Part shown: piece by piece, positions 15,089 to 22,384 of the stretch
Layout of the letters: every line of letters starts with the position of its first letter
Position numbering within the stretch: position 1 is the stretch's first letter
Program-made: the position numbers and the translations under genes
Source of the DNA: an uncultured Acetobacteraceae bacterium
Lineage (GTDB): Bacteria > Pseudomonadota > Alphaproteobacteria > Acetobacterales > Acetobacteraceae
Length of the DNA: 51,100 nt
Assembly (NCBI GenBank): GCA_903918315.1
Contig: CAIXEA010000181.1
Span: 1-51,100, forward strand
Direction: 5' to 3'
Notes under the pieces: generated by a model
Told to the model about the DNA's origin: nothing
What the model saw: the letters and a program-made list of their open reading frames with translations, nothing else
Database searches by the model: none

Positions 15089-15436
15089 ATGATGTTTATT
15101 GTGCGCACCGAATCCGCAACGCTGGATGCCCCCGGCTGCGCCGTCAAAATGGTCCGCCGCACACCGGCGATCGTCCCCGGCGGTGCGGGGATGACGGATC
15201 ATTTCTGTGAGGGGGAACCGGATGCCGCGCGCGCGGCCGGGCTGGCGGTCGTGGCGGTGCATGATGGCTGGTACGCCGACGATACCGGGGGCGGTGTGGC
15301 TGTCTTCGGGCAGGGCAAATTCTGGGAGGTTCGTCATACCCCGTTTTCCATCCGGGAATCCGATGACGGGGTGGCCGAGGCGGCTGCGGCCAGCGCGGAT
15401 TTGGTCAATGTCCGTGGGGCTATTTTCGGGGTTTGA
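15089..15436 (+). CDS. Hypothetical protein, 115 residues
   Basis: An open frame directly after the PEP-mutase-like gene (7-base gap). The product is soluble with no signal peptide or membrane helix. It has a patch of Gly and Val (DDTGGGVAVFGQGKFWEVRH) and an Ala-rich region near the C-terminus. I do not recognise it. It could be a small downstream member of the operon or a spurious frame in GC-rich DNA; the codon third positions look coding-like but the upstream ribosome binding site is weak. An opposing minus-strand frame covers part of it. Confidence 0.4.
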   Translation: MMFIVRTESATLDAPGCAVKMVRRTPAIVPGGAGMTDHFCEGEPDAARAAGLAVVAVHDGWYADDTGGGVAVFGQGKFWEVRHTPFSIRESDDGVAEAAAASADLVNVRGAIFGV

Positions 15437-15438
15437 TG

Positions 15439-15476
15439 GGCGGGATAGGCCCGCGAACCTTGCCGGTCATCCCGCC
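15439..15476. repeat. Intergenic hairpin with GGCGGGAT/ATCCCGCC arms
   Basis: GGCGGGAT at 15439-15446 pairs with ATCCCGCC at 15469-15476, with a 22-base loop. It lies between the hypothetical frame and the amidohydrolase gene. The arms share the GCGGGAT/ATCCCGC core with the intergenic repeats near 16365, so it may belong to the same element family or act as a transcript-stabilising hairpin. Confidence 0.45.
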
Positions 15477-15516
15477 GGGTCGTAGCCTCCACCCATCGTG
15501 AAAAAGGGTGGAAACC

Positions 15517-16359
15517 ATGCCGATTATCGATGCCCAGGTGCATGCCTATGAGCGCAACCATCCAGGCCGTCCCTGGGCGGCTGTCCTGCATGGCCCGGCC
15601 GAGGTCACCGGTGAGGACATGGTCGCCGCGATGGACGCCGTTGGCGTGGACGGCGCGATCCTGGTCTCCGCCTTCACCATGTACCAATACGATGCCAGCT
15701 ACGCCTTGAGCGTACGCAATCAGTTCCCCGGCCGCTTCGGTGTCGTCAAGCCGGTTAATCCCAACGACCCCGCGGTTGGTGAAACCATCGCCGACTGGAA
15801 GGCCACCCCGGGCACCGTCGGCATTCGGATCATGCTCAATCGTGGCGCGTCGGAAGATCCGGCGGATCCGGGGCTGACTCTGGTGTTGAAAGAAGCTGCC
15901 CGCCATGGCCTGCCGGTCAATTTGCTCTGCTGGGGGCGGCTCGGCCAGGCCGCGCAGATGGCGGCGCGCAATCCCAATACCCGCATTGTGATTGACCATA
16001 TCGGCCTGCAACAACCTTTCGAGCCGCCGGCACCGCCCAACCCTTTCGGTGATCTTCCGGCGGTGCTGGCCCTGGCCGCGCAGCCGAACATCGTGATCAA
16101 GATCTCCGGCGCCTGCACCCTGTCGCATGAGCCGTATCTCTATAACGACATCTGGGACCCGCTCTGCCGCATCTTTGATGCGTTCGGCTTTGACCGTTGC
16201 CTCTGGGGCACCGACTGGACCCGGGCGGTTGAGCTGCTGACCTACGCCCAGGGCGTGGAGCCTTTCCGTCTGACCGATCGCATCTCCGCCAGCGACCGGG
16301 CGATGCTGATGGGGGGGAGTCACCAGCGTGTGTATAACTGGGCGCCGACGAAGGGCTGA
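15517..16359 (+). CDS. Amidohydrolase-2-family TIM-barrel hydrolase
   Basis: A 280-residue metal-dependent hydrolase of the amidohydrolase-2 family (the group that includes aminocarboxymuconate semialdehyde decarboxylase and related hydrolases/decarboxylases). The N-terminus PIIDAQVHAYERNHPGRPW has the first strand with a QVHAY in place of the usual DxHxH. The middle has MDAVGVDGAILVS and VNPNDPAVGE, and the C-terminus has LWGTDWTR, the conserved metal-binding Asp strand. Substrate class is likely a lactone or carboxylated ring compound (inference). It follows the HpaB-VOC-lyase group and precedes a DMT exporter. ATG 15517 has AAAAAGGG about ten bases upstream. Confidence 0.8.
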   Translation: MPIIDAQVHAYERNHPGRPWAAVLHGPAEVTGEDMVAAMDAVGVDGAILVSAFTMYQYDASYALSVRNQFPGRFGVVKPVNPNDPAVGETIADWKATPGTVGIRIMLNRGASEDPADPGLTLVLKEAARHGLPVNLLCWGRLGQAAQMAARNPNTRIVIDHIGLQQPFEPPAPPNPFGDLPAVLALAAQPNIVIKISGACTLSHEPYLYNDIWDPLCRIFDAFGFDRCLWGTDWTRAVELLTYAQGVEPFRLTDRISASDRAMLMGGSHQRVYNWAPTKG

Positions 16360-16364
16360 GCAAA

Positions 16365-16467
16365 GCGGGATGACCGAAGGTGGCATCACCGAAGGTCTGA
16401 ATCCCGCGATCATGCGCCATCGCGGGATGACCGGAGGTGGCATCATCGGAGGTCGTAATCCTGCGAT
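16365..16467. repeat. Two tandem copies of the intergenic repeat (copies 2 and 3)
   Basis: Copy 2 starts at 16365 and runs to about 16411; copy 3 starts at 16422 and runs to about 16467, a period of 57 bases. Each begins GCGGGATGACC, has GAAGGTGGCATCA or GGAGGTGGCATCA in the middle, and ends in a CCCGCGATC or CCTGCGATC. The GCGGGAT start can pair with the ATCCCGC near the end in copy 2, forming a stem. Related bases also occur at 2987-3022. This places a REP-like family between the amidohydrolase and DMT genes. Confidence 0.65.
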
Positions 16468-16481
16468 CGCGCTCTAAAACC

Positions 16482-17366
16482 ATGGCCGGTTCGCCTGGGC
16501 GGCAGTGGGATCGCAACCTGCTGGCGGGAGTGTTTTTCATCTGCCTCTCCGGCGTGACCTCGCCGCTGATGAACGGGTTCGCGAAGCTGCTGGGGGCGCA
16601 TTACAGCTCCTTGCAGGTCTCCTGGGCGCGGGCCTTCGGGCATGTGCTGTTCATGCTGATCGTGTTCCTGCCGCGGTTCGGGATGAAGATGCTACGGACC
16701 AGGCGGTTCGGGATGCATCTCGCCCGTTCCGCCAGCCTGTTCATCTCGAACCTTGTCTATTTCCTCGCCATCACCTTCATCCCCATCGGCAAAGCCGCCT
16801 CCATCAACATGATCGGCCCCCTGCTGGTCGCGGCCTTGGCCTGGCCGATGCTGGGGGAGCGGACCAATCCCCGCCGGGTGGCGGCGGTATGCGTGGGATT
16901 TCTGGGCGTGCTGATCATCATCCGCCCGGGGACCGAGGTGTTCCATTGGGCGGCGCTGCTGGTGATTTTCAGCGCCCTGATGAACGGGTTCTACCAGATC
17001 TTCACACGGCGGATTTCGGACACGGAAAGCGCCCCGACCCAGGCCATTTACAGCTCCGTCGTTGGGGCCTTCGGGATGCTGCTGGTGCTGCCCTTTGTCT
17101 GGAAGACGCCGGAGAACTGGGCCGATCTGGCGTTTTTTTGTAGCATGGGGGTGCTGGGGGCGATCAGCCATTATTTCGTGGCGCTGGCGCTGGGATTCGC
17201 CCCGGCCAATATCGTGACGCCGTTTCAGTACACGCAGATGCTGGGCTCGGTCCTGGTGGGCTACCTGATTTTCGGCGACTTCCCGGATGCGCTGACCTGG
17301 GCCGGTGCCGGGGTCGTGGTGGCCTCGGGGTTGTATATGGGCTGGACCCAGACCCGGCGTGCGTAG
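16482..17366 (+). CDS. DMT-family (EamA) transporter
   Basis: A 294-residue integral membrane protein with two EamA-type halves and about ten hydrophobic helices. The N-terminal half has LLAGVFFICLSGVTSPLMNG and the second half begins near the loop after WAALLVIFSALMNGFYQIF. EamA proteins export amino acids, metabolites or cofactors. It has no associated regulator. The start is ATG 16482 (MAGSPGRQWDRN); an upstream GTG in the repeat would add 15 residues that look like non-coding repeat. It is downstream of the amidohydrolase and may export the pathway product or a similar compound. Confidence 0.85.
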   Translation: MAGSPGRQWDRNLLAGVFFICLSGVTSPLMNGFAKLLGAHYSSLQVSWARAFGHVLFMLIVFLPRFGMKMLRTRRFGMHLARSASLFISNLVYFLAITFIPIGKAASINMIGPLLVAALAWPMLGERTNPRRVAAVCVGFLGVLIIIRPGTEVFHWAALLVIFSALMNGFYQIFTRRISDTESAPTQAIYSSVVGAFGMLLVLPFVWKTPENWADLAFFCSMGVLGAISHYFVALALGFAPANIVTPFQYTQMLGSVLVGYLIFGDFPDALTWAGAGVVVASGLYMGWTQTRRA

Positions 17367-17460
17367 ATTCCGGCGATTCCTGCCGGGCCCCGATGCTGGA
17401 TAAACAGACTGCGCGTCCTTTGCATTCCGCCGGACAGAACCTGGTCATTCAGAAAAATCC

Positions 17461-18513
17461 ATGCCCCAACCCGTCCAGCTGATGTCTGTCGTGACCTCCG
17501 TCCCGCCTTTTTGCTTTGAGCAGCGGGACGTCGCCGCCGCGGCGCATCGCGGCTTCTCAGCGCGGTATCCCGATTTCGAGCGGCTGGCCCGGGTGTTTGA
17601 AACATCCGGCATCCGGCGCCGCTATGCCGTCCGCCCGATCGACTGGTATTTTGAGCCGCTGGGCTGGCCGGAACGCAGCGCGGCCTATCTCGACGGGGCC
17701 GTCGCGCTGTTCGCCGATGCGGCGGCGCGGGCGCTCGATGCCGCCGGCATTCAGGCCCGGGACGTGGATACGATCGTCACGGTCTCCTCGACCGGCATCG
17801 CCACGCCCAGCATCGATGCGCGCGCCACCAGCCGCATGGGGTTCAATACCGCGGTCGAGCGGGTGCCGGTGTTCGGACTGGGTTGCGCCGGTGGCGTCAG
17901 CGGCCTCTCGCTGGCGGCCCGCATGGCGGAGTCCCGCCCCGGCAGCGTCGTGCTGATGGTCGCGGTCGAAACCTGCAGCCTGGCCTTCCGGCTGGACGAG
18001 CTGACCCCGGCGAATATCGTGGCCACGGCGCTGTTCGGTGACGGCGCGGCCGCCTGCGTGCTGCGCACCGGGGAGGACGGCCTCGCCGCGGTGGAAATGA
18101 GCGGCCAGCACACCTGGCCCGACACGCTCGACATCATGGGTTGGTCGGTGGATCGGCAGGGGTTCGGGGTGATTTTCGACCGCGCCATTCCGCCCTTCGC
18201 CGAGGCCCAGATGGCGCCCGCCATCGCCGGCATTCTGGCGCGGTTCGGACTGGAATTGGCCGATTTTGATCGCCTGGCCTTCCACCCCGGCGGCAAAAAG
18301 GTGGTCACTGCTTTGGAACGGGCTTTCGCTTTGCAGCAGGGCACGCTCGACCACGAGCGGACCATCCTGGCCGAATACGGCAATATGTCGGCGCCGACGG
18401 CCCTGTTCGTGCTGGAACGCCTCATCGACGACGGCCTGCCGGCACGAACCTTGCTGACGGCCATGGGACCTGGTTTCGTGACCAGCTGTATTTCCCTCAC
18501 GAGGGCCGCGTGA
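17461..18513 (+). CDS. Type III polyketide synthase (chalcone/stilbene synthase family)
   Basis: A 350-residue type III PKS. The catalytic triad is complete: Cys142 in GLGCAGGVSG, His275 in AFHPGGKK, and Asn308 in YGNMSAPT. GDGAAACVL and the PGFVTSC-like C-terminal GPGFVTSCISL segment are also typical. The enzyme extends an acyl-CoA starter with malonyl-CoA to make pyrones, resorcinols or phloroglucinols. The four-base overlap with an isoprenylcysteine-type methyltransferase parallels BpsA-BpsB of Bacillus, which makes alkylpyrone methyl ethers (established), so a methylated alkyl product is likely but not proven. Upstream is the DMT gene. The next gene after the methyltransferase is a DHA2 exporter. 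Confidence 0.93.
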   Translation: MPQPVQLMSVVTSVPPFCFEQRDVAAAAHRGFSARYPDFERLARVFETSGIRRRYAVRPIDWYFEPLGWPERSAAYLDGAVALFADAAARALDAAGIQARDVDTIVTVSSTGIATPSIDARATSRMGFNTAVERVPVFGLGCAGGVSGLSLAARMAESRPGSVVLMVAVETCSLAFRLDELTPANIVATALFGDGAAACVLRTGEDGLAAVEMSGQHTWPDTLDIMGWSVDRQGFGVIFDRAIPPFAEAQMAPAIAGILARFGLELADFDRLAFHPGGKKVVTALERAFALQQGTLDHERTILAEYGNMSAPTALFVLERLIDDGLPARTLLTAMGPGFVTSCISLTRAA

Positions 18514-19016
18514 TCCCAGCTGTTGTCCTGCTGACCTGCGTCACGGCCGAACGGCTGGGGGAGCTCTGGCTCGCCCGGCGCAACACCGCCGCGCTGATTG
18601 CCCGCGGCGCGTTCGAGGTCGCACCGCGGCACTATCCCCTGATCGTCCTGTTGCATGCTGCGTGGCTGGCGAGTCTCTGGGCGTTCGGCTGGGACAGGCC
18701 GCTCGATCCGCTCTGGCTGCTGGTGTTTCTGGCGCTGCAGGGTGGCCGGTTCTGGGTTCTGGCGACGCTGGGCCGCCGCTGGACGACGCGGATTATCGTC
18801 CTGCCCAATGCGCCGCTGATCGCCGCGGGACCGTACCGCTACGTCTCACATCCCAACTACCTCGTGGTTATCGGCGAAATCGCGGCCCTGCCGCTGTGCC
18901 TGGGCCTGCCGGGCCTGGCGCTGCTGTTCTCGGCTGCCAATCTCGCGGTTCTGGCCATTCGCGTGCGGGCGGAGAGTGCCGCGCTGCAGGGGCCTCGCGG
19001 TGTCGCCTATCGCTAA
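18510..19016 (+). CDS. Isoprenylcysteine carboxyl methyltransferase-family protein
   Basis: A 168-residue integral membrane methyltransferase of the ICMT family. It has several hydrophobic helices; GPYRYVSHPNYLVVIGEIAALP, near residues 109-130, carries the RYxxHPNY motif that binds SAM. In Bacillus the similar protein BpsB O-methylates the pyrone made by the type III PKS (established), so it likely modifies the product of the PKS upstream. The start GTG 18510 overlaps the PKS stop (GTGA). The C-terminus overlaps the start of the DHA2 exporter by 17 bases. Confidence 0.88.
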   Translation: MIPAVVLLTCVTAERLGELWLARRNTAALIARGAFEVAPRHYPLIVLLHAAWLASLWAFGWDRPLDPLWLLVFLALQGGRFWVLATLGRRWTTRIIVLPNAPLIAAGPYRYVSHPNYLVVIGEIAALPLCLGLPGLALLFSAANLAVLAIRVRAESAALQGPRGVAYR

Positions 19017-20910
19017 CGCGGAAGGTCGCGCGCCGGTAACGGCCGCGACCTGGTTCGGCTTCGGGGCGATGTGCATCGGCATGTTCATGGCCATACTCGA
19101 CGTGCAGATCGTCGCGACCTCCCTGCCGGACATCCAGGGCGCGCTGGGCATCGCGCCGGACCAGATGAGCTGGGTGCAAACCGCCTACCTGATCGCCGAG
19201 GTCGTCGCGATTCCCCTGACCGGCTTTCTGACCCGGCTGTTGAGCATGCGCTGGCTGTTCGTGGGCGCGGTGGCCTGTTTCACCCTCGCCTCCCTGGGCT
19301 GCGCCACCAGCGGCGATTTTGGCACGCTGATCGCCTGGCGCATTGTGCAGGGCTTCTCCGGCGGGACGTTGATTCCAGCGGTGTTCTCGGCCGTGTTCCT
19401 GCTGTTTCCGGTGCGCCGCCAGGGGATCGCCACCATGCTGGCCGGGGTGCTGGCGGTCCTGGCGCCAACGGTCGGGCCGGTCGCCGGCGGCTGGATCACC
19501 GGCACCTATTCCTGGCACTGGCTGTTTCTGATCAACGTCGCGCCCGGCATCGCCGCGGCGATCCTGGCCGCCGCCCTGCTGCCGCGATCCCCGCCCCGTC
19601 TGACGGAGGCAAGGACGCTGGACGCCCCGTCGCTGGCGATGCTCGCGCTGGCTTTGGCGGCGCTGGAGATTGCCTTGAAGGAGGCGCCGCAGCGCGGCTG
19701 GGCCTCGGGCCTGGTGATCGGGCTTCTGCTTCTCAGCCTGGCCAGCGGCGCGGGCTTCGCCGCCAGAACGCTGCGATCCGGCCATCCGATCGTCGACCTC
19801 CGGGCTTTTTCCGACCGGAATTTCACTATCGGCTGCGTTCTGAGTTTCGTGCTGGGGATCGGCCTGTTCGGATCGGTCTACCTCATGCCCGTCTTCCTCG
19901 CCTTCGTCCGCTCCCACGACCCCTGGGAGATCGGCGTGATCATGCTGGTCACCGGGGTGGCGCAGCTGCTGGCGGCGCCCGTTGCCGTGACGCTGGAACA
20001 AAGGGTCGATGCCAGGCTGCTGACCTTTGCCGGGTTTGGGCTGTTCGCGGCGGGCCTGGGCCTGAGCGCCTGGCAGAGCCCTCAGACTGACTACGATGGC
20101 ATGTTTTGGCCGCAGGTCCTGCGCGGCCTGGCGATCATGTTCTGCCTGTTGCCCCCGACCCGGCTGGCTTTGGGCAATCTGGCGCCGGCCCGCGTCCCGG
20201 ATGCCAGCGGCCTGTTCAACCTGATGCGCAATCTCGGCGGCGCCATCGGCCTGGCCCTGATCGACACGGTGATTTACAGCCGCACGACCCTGCATGGCCT
20301 GGCGATCGTGGAGCGGTTGAAGGCCGGCGACGCCGAGGCCGCCGCGTTTATCGGCCTGTCCGCCAGGGCCTTCGCCGAACGTCCCGCCGGCCCGCCTGAC
20401 GCGGCGGCGATGGCGCTGCTCAAGCCGCTGATCGAAAAAGCCGCTTTGACACAGGCGATCAATGAGGCCTGGGCGATGATCGCCGTTCTGACGGTCGTGG
20501 CCATGGTGATTGTGCTCTTCGCCAGGAAAACGGCCGCGGACGGCGCCCTGGCGGCGGGGGGAGGTCGCTTGTCTCGAGTCTGTCGCTCAGACCAATTTGT
20601 CCCGCCTGAGCGAAGCGATGAAGCTGTTCCGCGCCTGGGCCAACGGCAAAGACCTGACGCCGAGCGAGACGCAGTACGTCGCCCGAACGGGGCAGCGTCA
20701 GACCTTGCAATTCAGCAAAAGCGGCGACCAAACGATCGAGCGCTTGTATCGCACCCATTGGGTCTCGCCGGCGCTGTCGGAGAAAAAACGCGAGAAGCTG
20801 GCGGAGAAAGCCAGCCGACCGCCGGACCTCGTGGTGATTCAGCCGTTGAACCAGGACTGGACCTGCCATCGCTGCGCCGGCACCGGCGGGTTTCTGGTGA
20901 TGGAGAATGA
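19000..20910 (+). CDS. DHA2 (EmrB/QacA) MFS transporter with an abnormal C-terminal run-on
   Basis: A 14-helix MFS exporter of the DHA2 family. The N-terminal FMAILDVQIVATSLPDIQ and the GGWITGTYSWHWLFLINVAPG segment are typical. The normal end is near LFARKTAADG (about residue 510-520), but this frame runs a further ~110 residues with low-complexity sequence, ending at 20910. That tail overlaps the zinc-ribbon gene by about 290 bases in a different frame. Frame 0 has a TGA at 20607-20609. A run of six G at about 20556-20561 is a likely site of a one-base indel. The start is GTG 19000, with AGGGG upstream and overlapping the methyltransferase. Its neighbours suggest export of the PKS product. 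Confidence 0.8.
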   Translation: MSPIANAEGRAPVTAATWFGFGAMCIGMFMAILDVQIVATSLPDIQGALGIAPDQMSWVQTAYLIAEVVAIPLTGFLTRLLSMRWLFVGAVACFTLASLGCATSGDFGTLIAWRIVQGFSGGTLIPAVFSAVFLLFPVRRQGIATMLAGVLAVLAPTVGPVAGGWITGTYSWHWLFLINVAPGIAAAILAAALLPRSPPRLTEARTLDAPSLAMLALALAALEIALKEAPQRGWASGLVIGLLLLSLASGAGFAARTLRSGHPIVDLRAFSDRNFTIGCVLSFVLGIGLFGSVYLMPVFLAFVRSHDPWEIGVIMLVTGVAQLLAAPVAVTLEQRVDARLLTFAGFGLFAAGLGLSAWQSPQTDYDGMFWPQVLRGLAIMFCLLPPTRLALGNLAPARVPDASGLFNLMRNLGGAIGLALIDTVIYSRTTLHGLAIVERLKAGDAEAAAFIGLSARAFAERPAGPPDAAAMALLKPLIEKAALTQAINEAWAMIAVLTVVAMVIVLFARKTAADGALAAGGGRLSRVCRSDQFVPPERSDEAVPRLGQRQRPDAERDAVRRPNGAASDLAIQQKRRPNDRALVSHPLGLAGAVGEKTREAGGESQPTAGPRGDSAVEPGLDLPSLRRHRRVSGDGE

Positions 20911-21151
20911 GGGCCCCGCGTGCCTGCGCTGCGTGGGGCTGGATGACCTGGTCGGTTTGCCGGCGGGGGACGCGCTGTTATCGCGCCGGGCCAAGGCCCG
21001 CAGTGCCCGAAGCGCGGTGGTCGTGCGTTTCAGCCGCAGCCGCAAGCAGTATGAACGGCAAGGCCTGCTGGTTGAACCGGACGTGCTGGCGGCGGTCGAA
21101 AGCGAACTGGAGACGGAGCGGCGGGAGAAAGCTGCGAAGAAGACCAGATAG
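20618..21151 (+). CDS. Zinc-ribbon protein of unknown function
   Basis: A 177-residue soluble protein. A helical N-terminal region (KLFRAWANGKDLTPSETQY) is followed by a zinc-ribbon with two CxxC pairs (CHRC and CLRC, about 20 residues apart), then GDALLSRRAKA, a basic segment with SRSRKQYERQGLLVEP, and a Lys-rich end. The LPAGDALLSRRAKARS segment and the layout resemble the family that precedes DUF2293 domains, but I could not confirm it. No membrane segment. The start is unsettled: ATG 20618 begins at MKLFRAW, but the frame is open further upstream and the true start may lie there. It is read in the same direction as the exporter and precedes two amidohydrolase genes. Confidence 0.65.
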   Translation: MKLFRAWANGKDLTPSETQYVARTGQRQTLQFSKSGDQTIERLYRTHWVSPALSEKKREKLAEKASRPPDLVVIQPLNQDWTCHRCAGTGGFLVMENEGPACLRCVGLDDLVGLPAGDALLSRRAKARSARSAVVVRFSRSRKQYERQGLLVEPDVLAAVESELETERREKAAKKTR

Positions 21152-21174
21152 CCGCCCCTTGCCACAAACCCGCC

Positions 21175-21192
21175 CCGGGATGACGATCCCGG
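21175..21192. other. Short perfect hairpin upstream of the amidohydrolase
   Basis: CCGGGAT (21175-21181) and ATCCCGG (21186-21192) form a 7-base stem with a 4-base loop (GACG). It lies 24 bases after the zinc-ribbon gene stop and about 27 bases before the next start. It could end the upstream transcript weakly or regulate the amidohydrolase pair. No T run follows it. Confidence 0.35.
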
Positions 21193-21218
21193 AAACGGTA
21201 CGGCAGGAGGGTAACCCC

Positions 21219-22370
21219 ATGAAATACGATCTGGTCCTGACGGGCGGGGAGGTCCTCGACCCCAGCGCCGGCTACAGCGGTATCATGGATATCGGCATCA
21301 ACGCCGGCAAAATCGCCGCCGTCGCCCCGGCCATTCCGGCCGAGCAGGCGCGGCGCTCCATCAGCGCCAAGGGGTTCCTGGTGACCCCCGGCCTCGTCGA
21401 TATGCACGCGCATGTCTTTGTGAACGGCCATGATATGGGCGATCGCACCGATCATTTCTGCAGCTGCAGCGGCGTGACCACGATGTGCGACGCGGGCAGC
21501 GCGGGCTCGTCCAACTTCGCCGGGCTGCGGCAGGTGCTGGACAACGATGTGCGCACGCGGGTGCGGGCCTTCGTGAACCTGTCGGCCATCGGGATCACCG
21601 GCACCTCCCGCGGCGGGGAGTTGCAGCATTTTCCCTATGCCGACCCCGAGGGCTGCGCGCGGACCATCAGCGAAAACCCGGATCTGGCGATTGGCGTGAA
21701 ACTGCGCTTCGGACCGGGGCTGGTGTGGGAGTATTCGGCCGAACCGGTCAAGCTCGCGCGCCGCACCGCCGACATGGCGGGCGGGGTGCCGATGATGATG
21801 CACATCACGGATTCGCCGGTGCCGCTGCCTGATCTGATCGAACACATGAAGCCCGGCGACATCGTCACCCACTGCTACCACGGCCGCGCCCACGGGATCA
21901 TGGGGCAGGAGAAGCAGTTCCTGCTGCCGCAGGTGATCGAGGCGCAGAAAGCCGGCATCATCTTCGATTGCGCGCATGGGCGGAACCACTTCAACTTCCG
22001 CATGATCGAGCGGGCGCTGGATCAGGGCTTCCTGCCCGACACGATCTCCACCGATCTGACCATGATGAGCGCCACCAAGGGCCCGGTCTGGGACCTGCCG
22101 ACGACGATGTCGAAGCTGCTGCATTTCGGCCTGCCGCTGGCCGAGATTATCCGCCGCTCCACCGCCGCCCCGGCGAAAATCATGGGCTATGAGGGTACGG
22201 TCGGCACTCTGAAGCCGGGGGCGAACGCGGATATCTCGGTCTTCGAGCTGCGCGATGGCGCGTTCGAACTGCGCGATAGCGACGGCGACACCATCACCGC
22301 CAAACGCCGCCTGATCCCGCAAATGACCCTGAAGGACGGCCGCGTCTGGTACCAGCGCCCAGCTGAATAA
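21219..22370 (+). CDS. Amidohydrolase/deacetylase-family metallohydrolase
   Basis: A 383-residue amidohydrolase-superfamily enzyme of the EF_0837/AHA_3915 type (COG3964). It opens YDLVLTGGEVLDPSAGYSG, then has DMHAHVFVNG with the HxH metal pair. MMMHITDSP and HCYHGRAHG carry further His ligands, FDCAHGRNHF follows, and STDLTMM gives the metal-binding Asp. The C-terminus has the RSTAAPAKIMG and LKPGANADISVFEL segments. Related enzymes act on N-acyl or cyclic amides. AGGAGG upstream supports ATG 21219. It is 14 bases before a D-aminoacylase-type gene, and the two likely act on related substrates. Confidence 0.87.
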   Translation: MKYDLVLTGGEVLDPSAGYSGIMDIGINAGKIAAVAPAIPAEQARRSISAKGFLVTPGLVDMHAHVFVNGHDMGDRTDHFCSCSGVTTMCDAGSAGSSNFAGLRQVLDNDVRTRVRAFVNLSAIGITGTSRGGELQHFPYADPEGCARTISENPDLAIGVKLRFGPGLVWEYSAEPVKLARRTADMAGGVPMMMHITDSPVPLPDLIEHMKPGDIVTHCYHGRAHGIMGQEKQFLLPQVIEAQKAGIIFDCAHGRNHFNFRMIERALDQGFLPDTISTDLTMMSATKGPVWDLPTTMSKLLHFGLPLAEIIRRSTAAPAKIMGYEGTVGTLKPGANADISVFELRDGAFELRDSDGDTITAKRRLIPQMTLKDGRVWYQRPAE

Positions 22371-22384
22371 GAGAGGAACCAATC

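Noticed and set aside
18868-20295. Minus-strand 475-residue open frame over the exporter
   Set aside because: The product is a Gln/Arg/Gly-rich low-complexity sequence, typical of antisense GC-rich DNA.
20907-21218. Longer start for the first amidohydrolase
   Set aside because: The added 104 residues overlap the zinc-ribbon gene and are not part of the hydrolase fold; AGGAGG points to ATG 21219.
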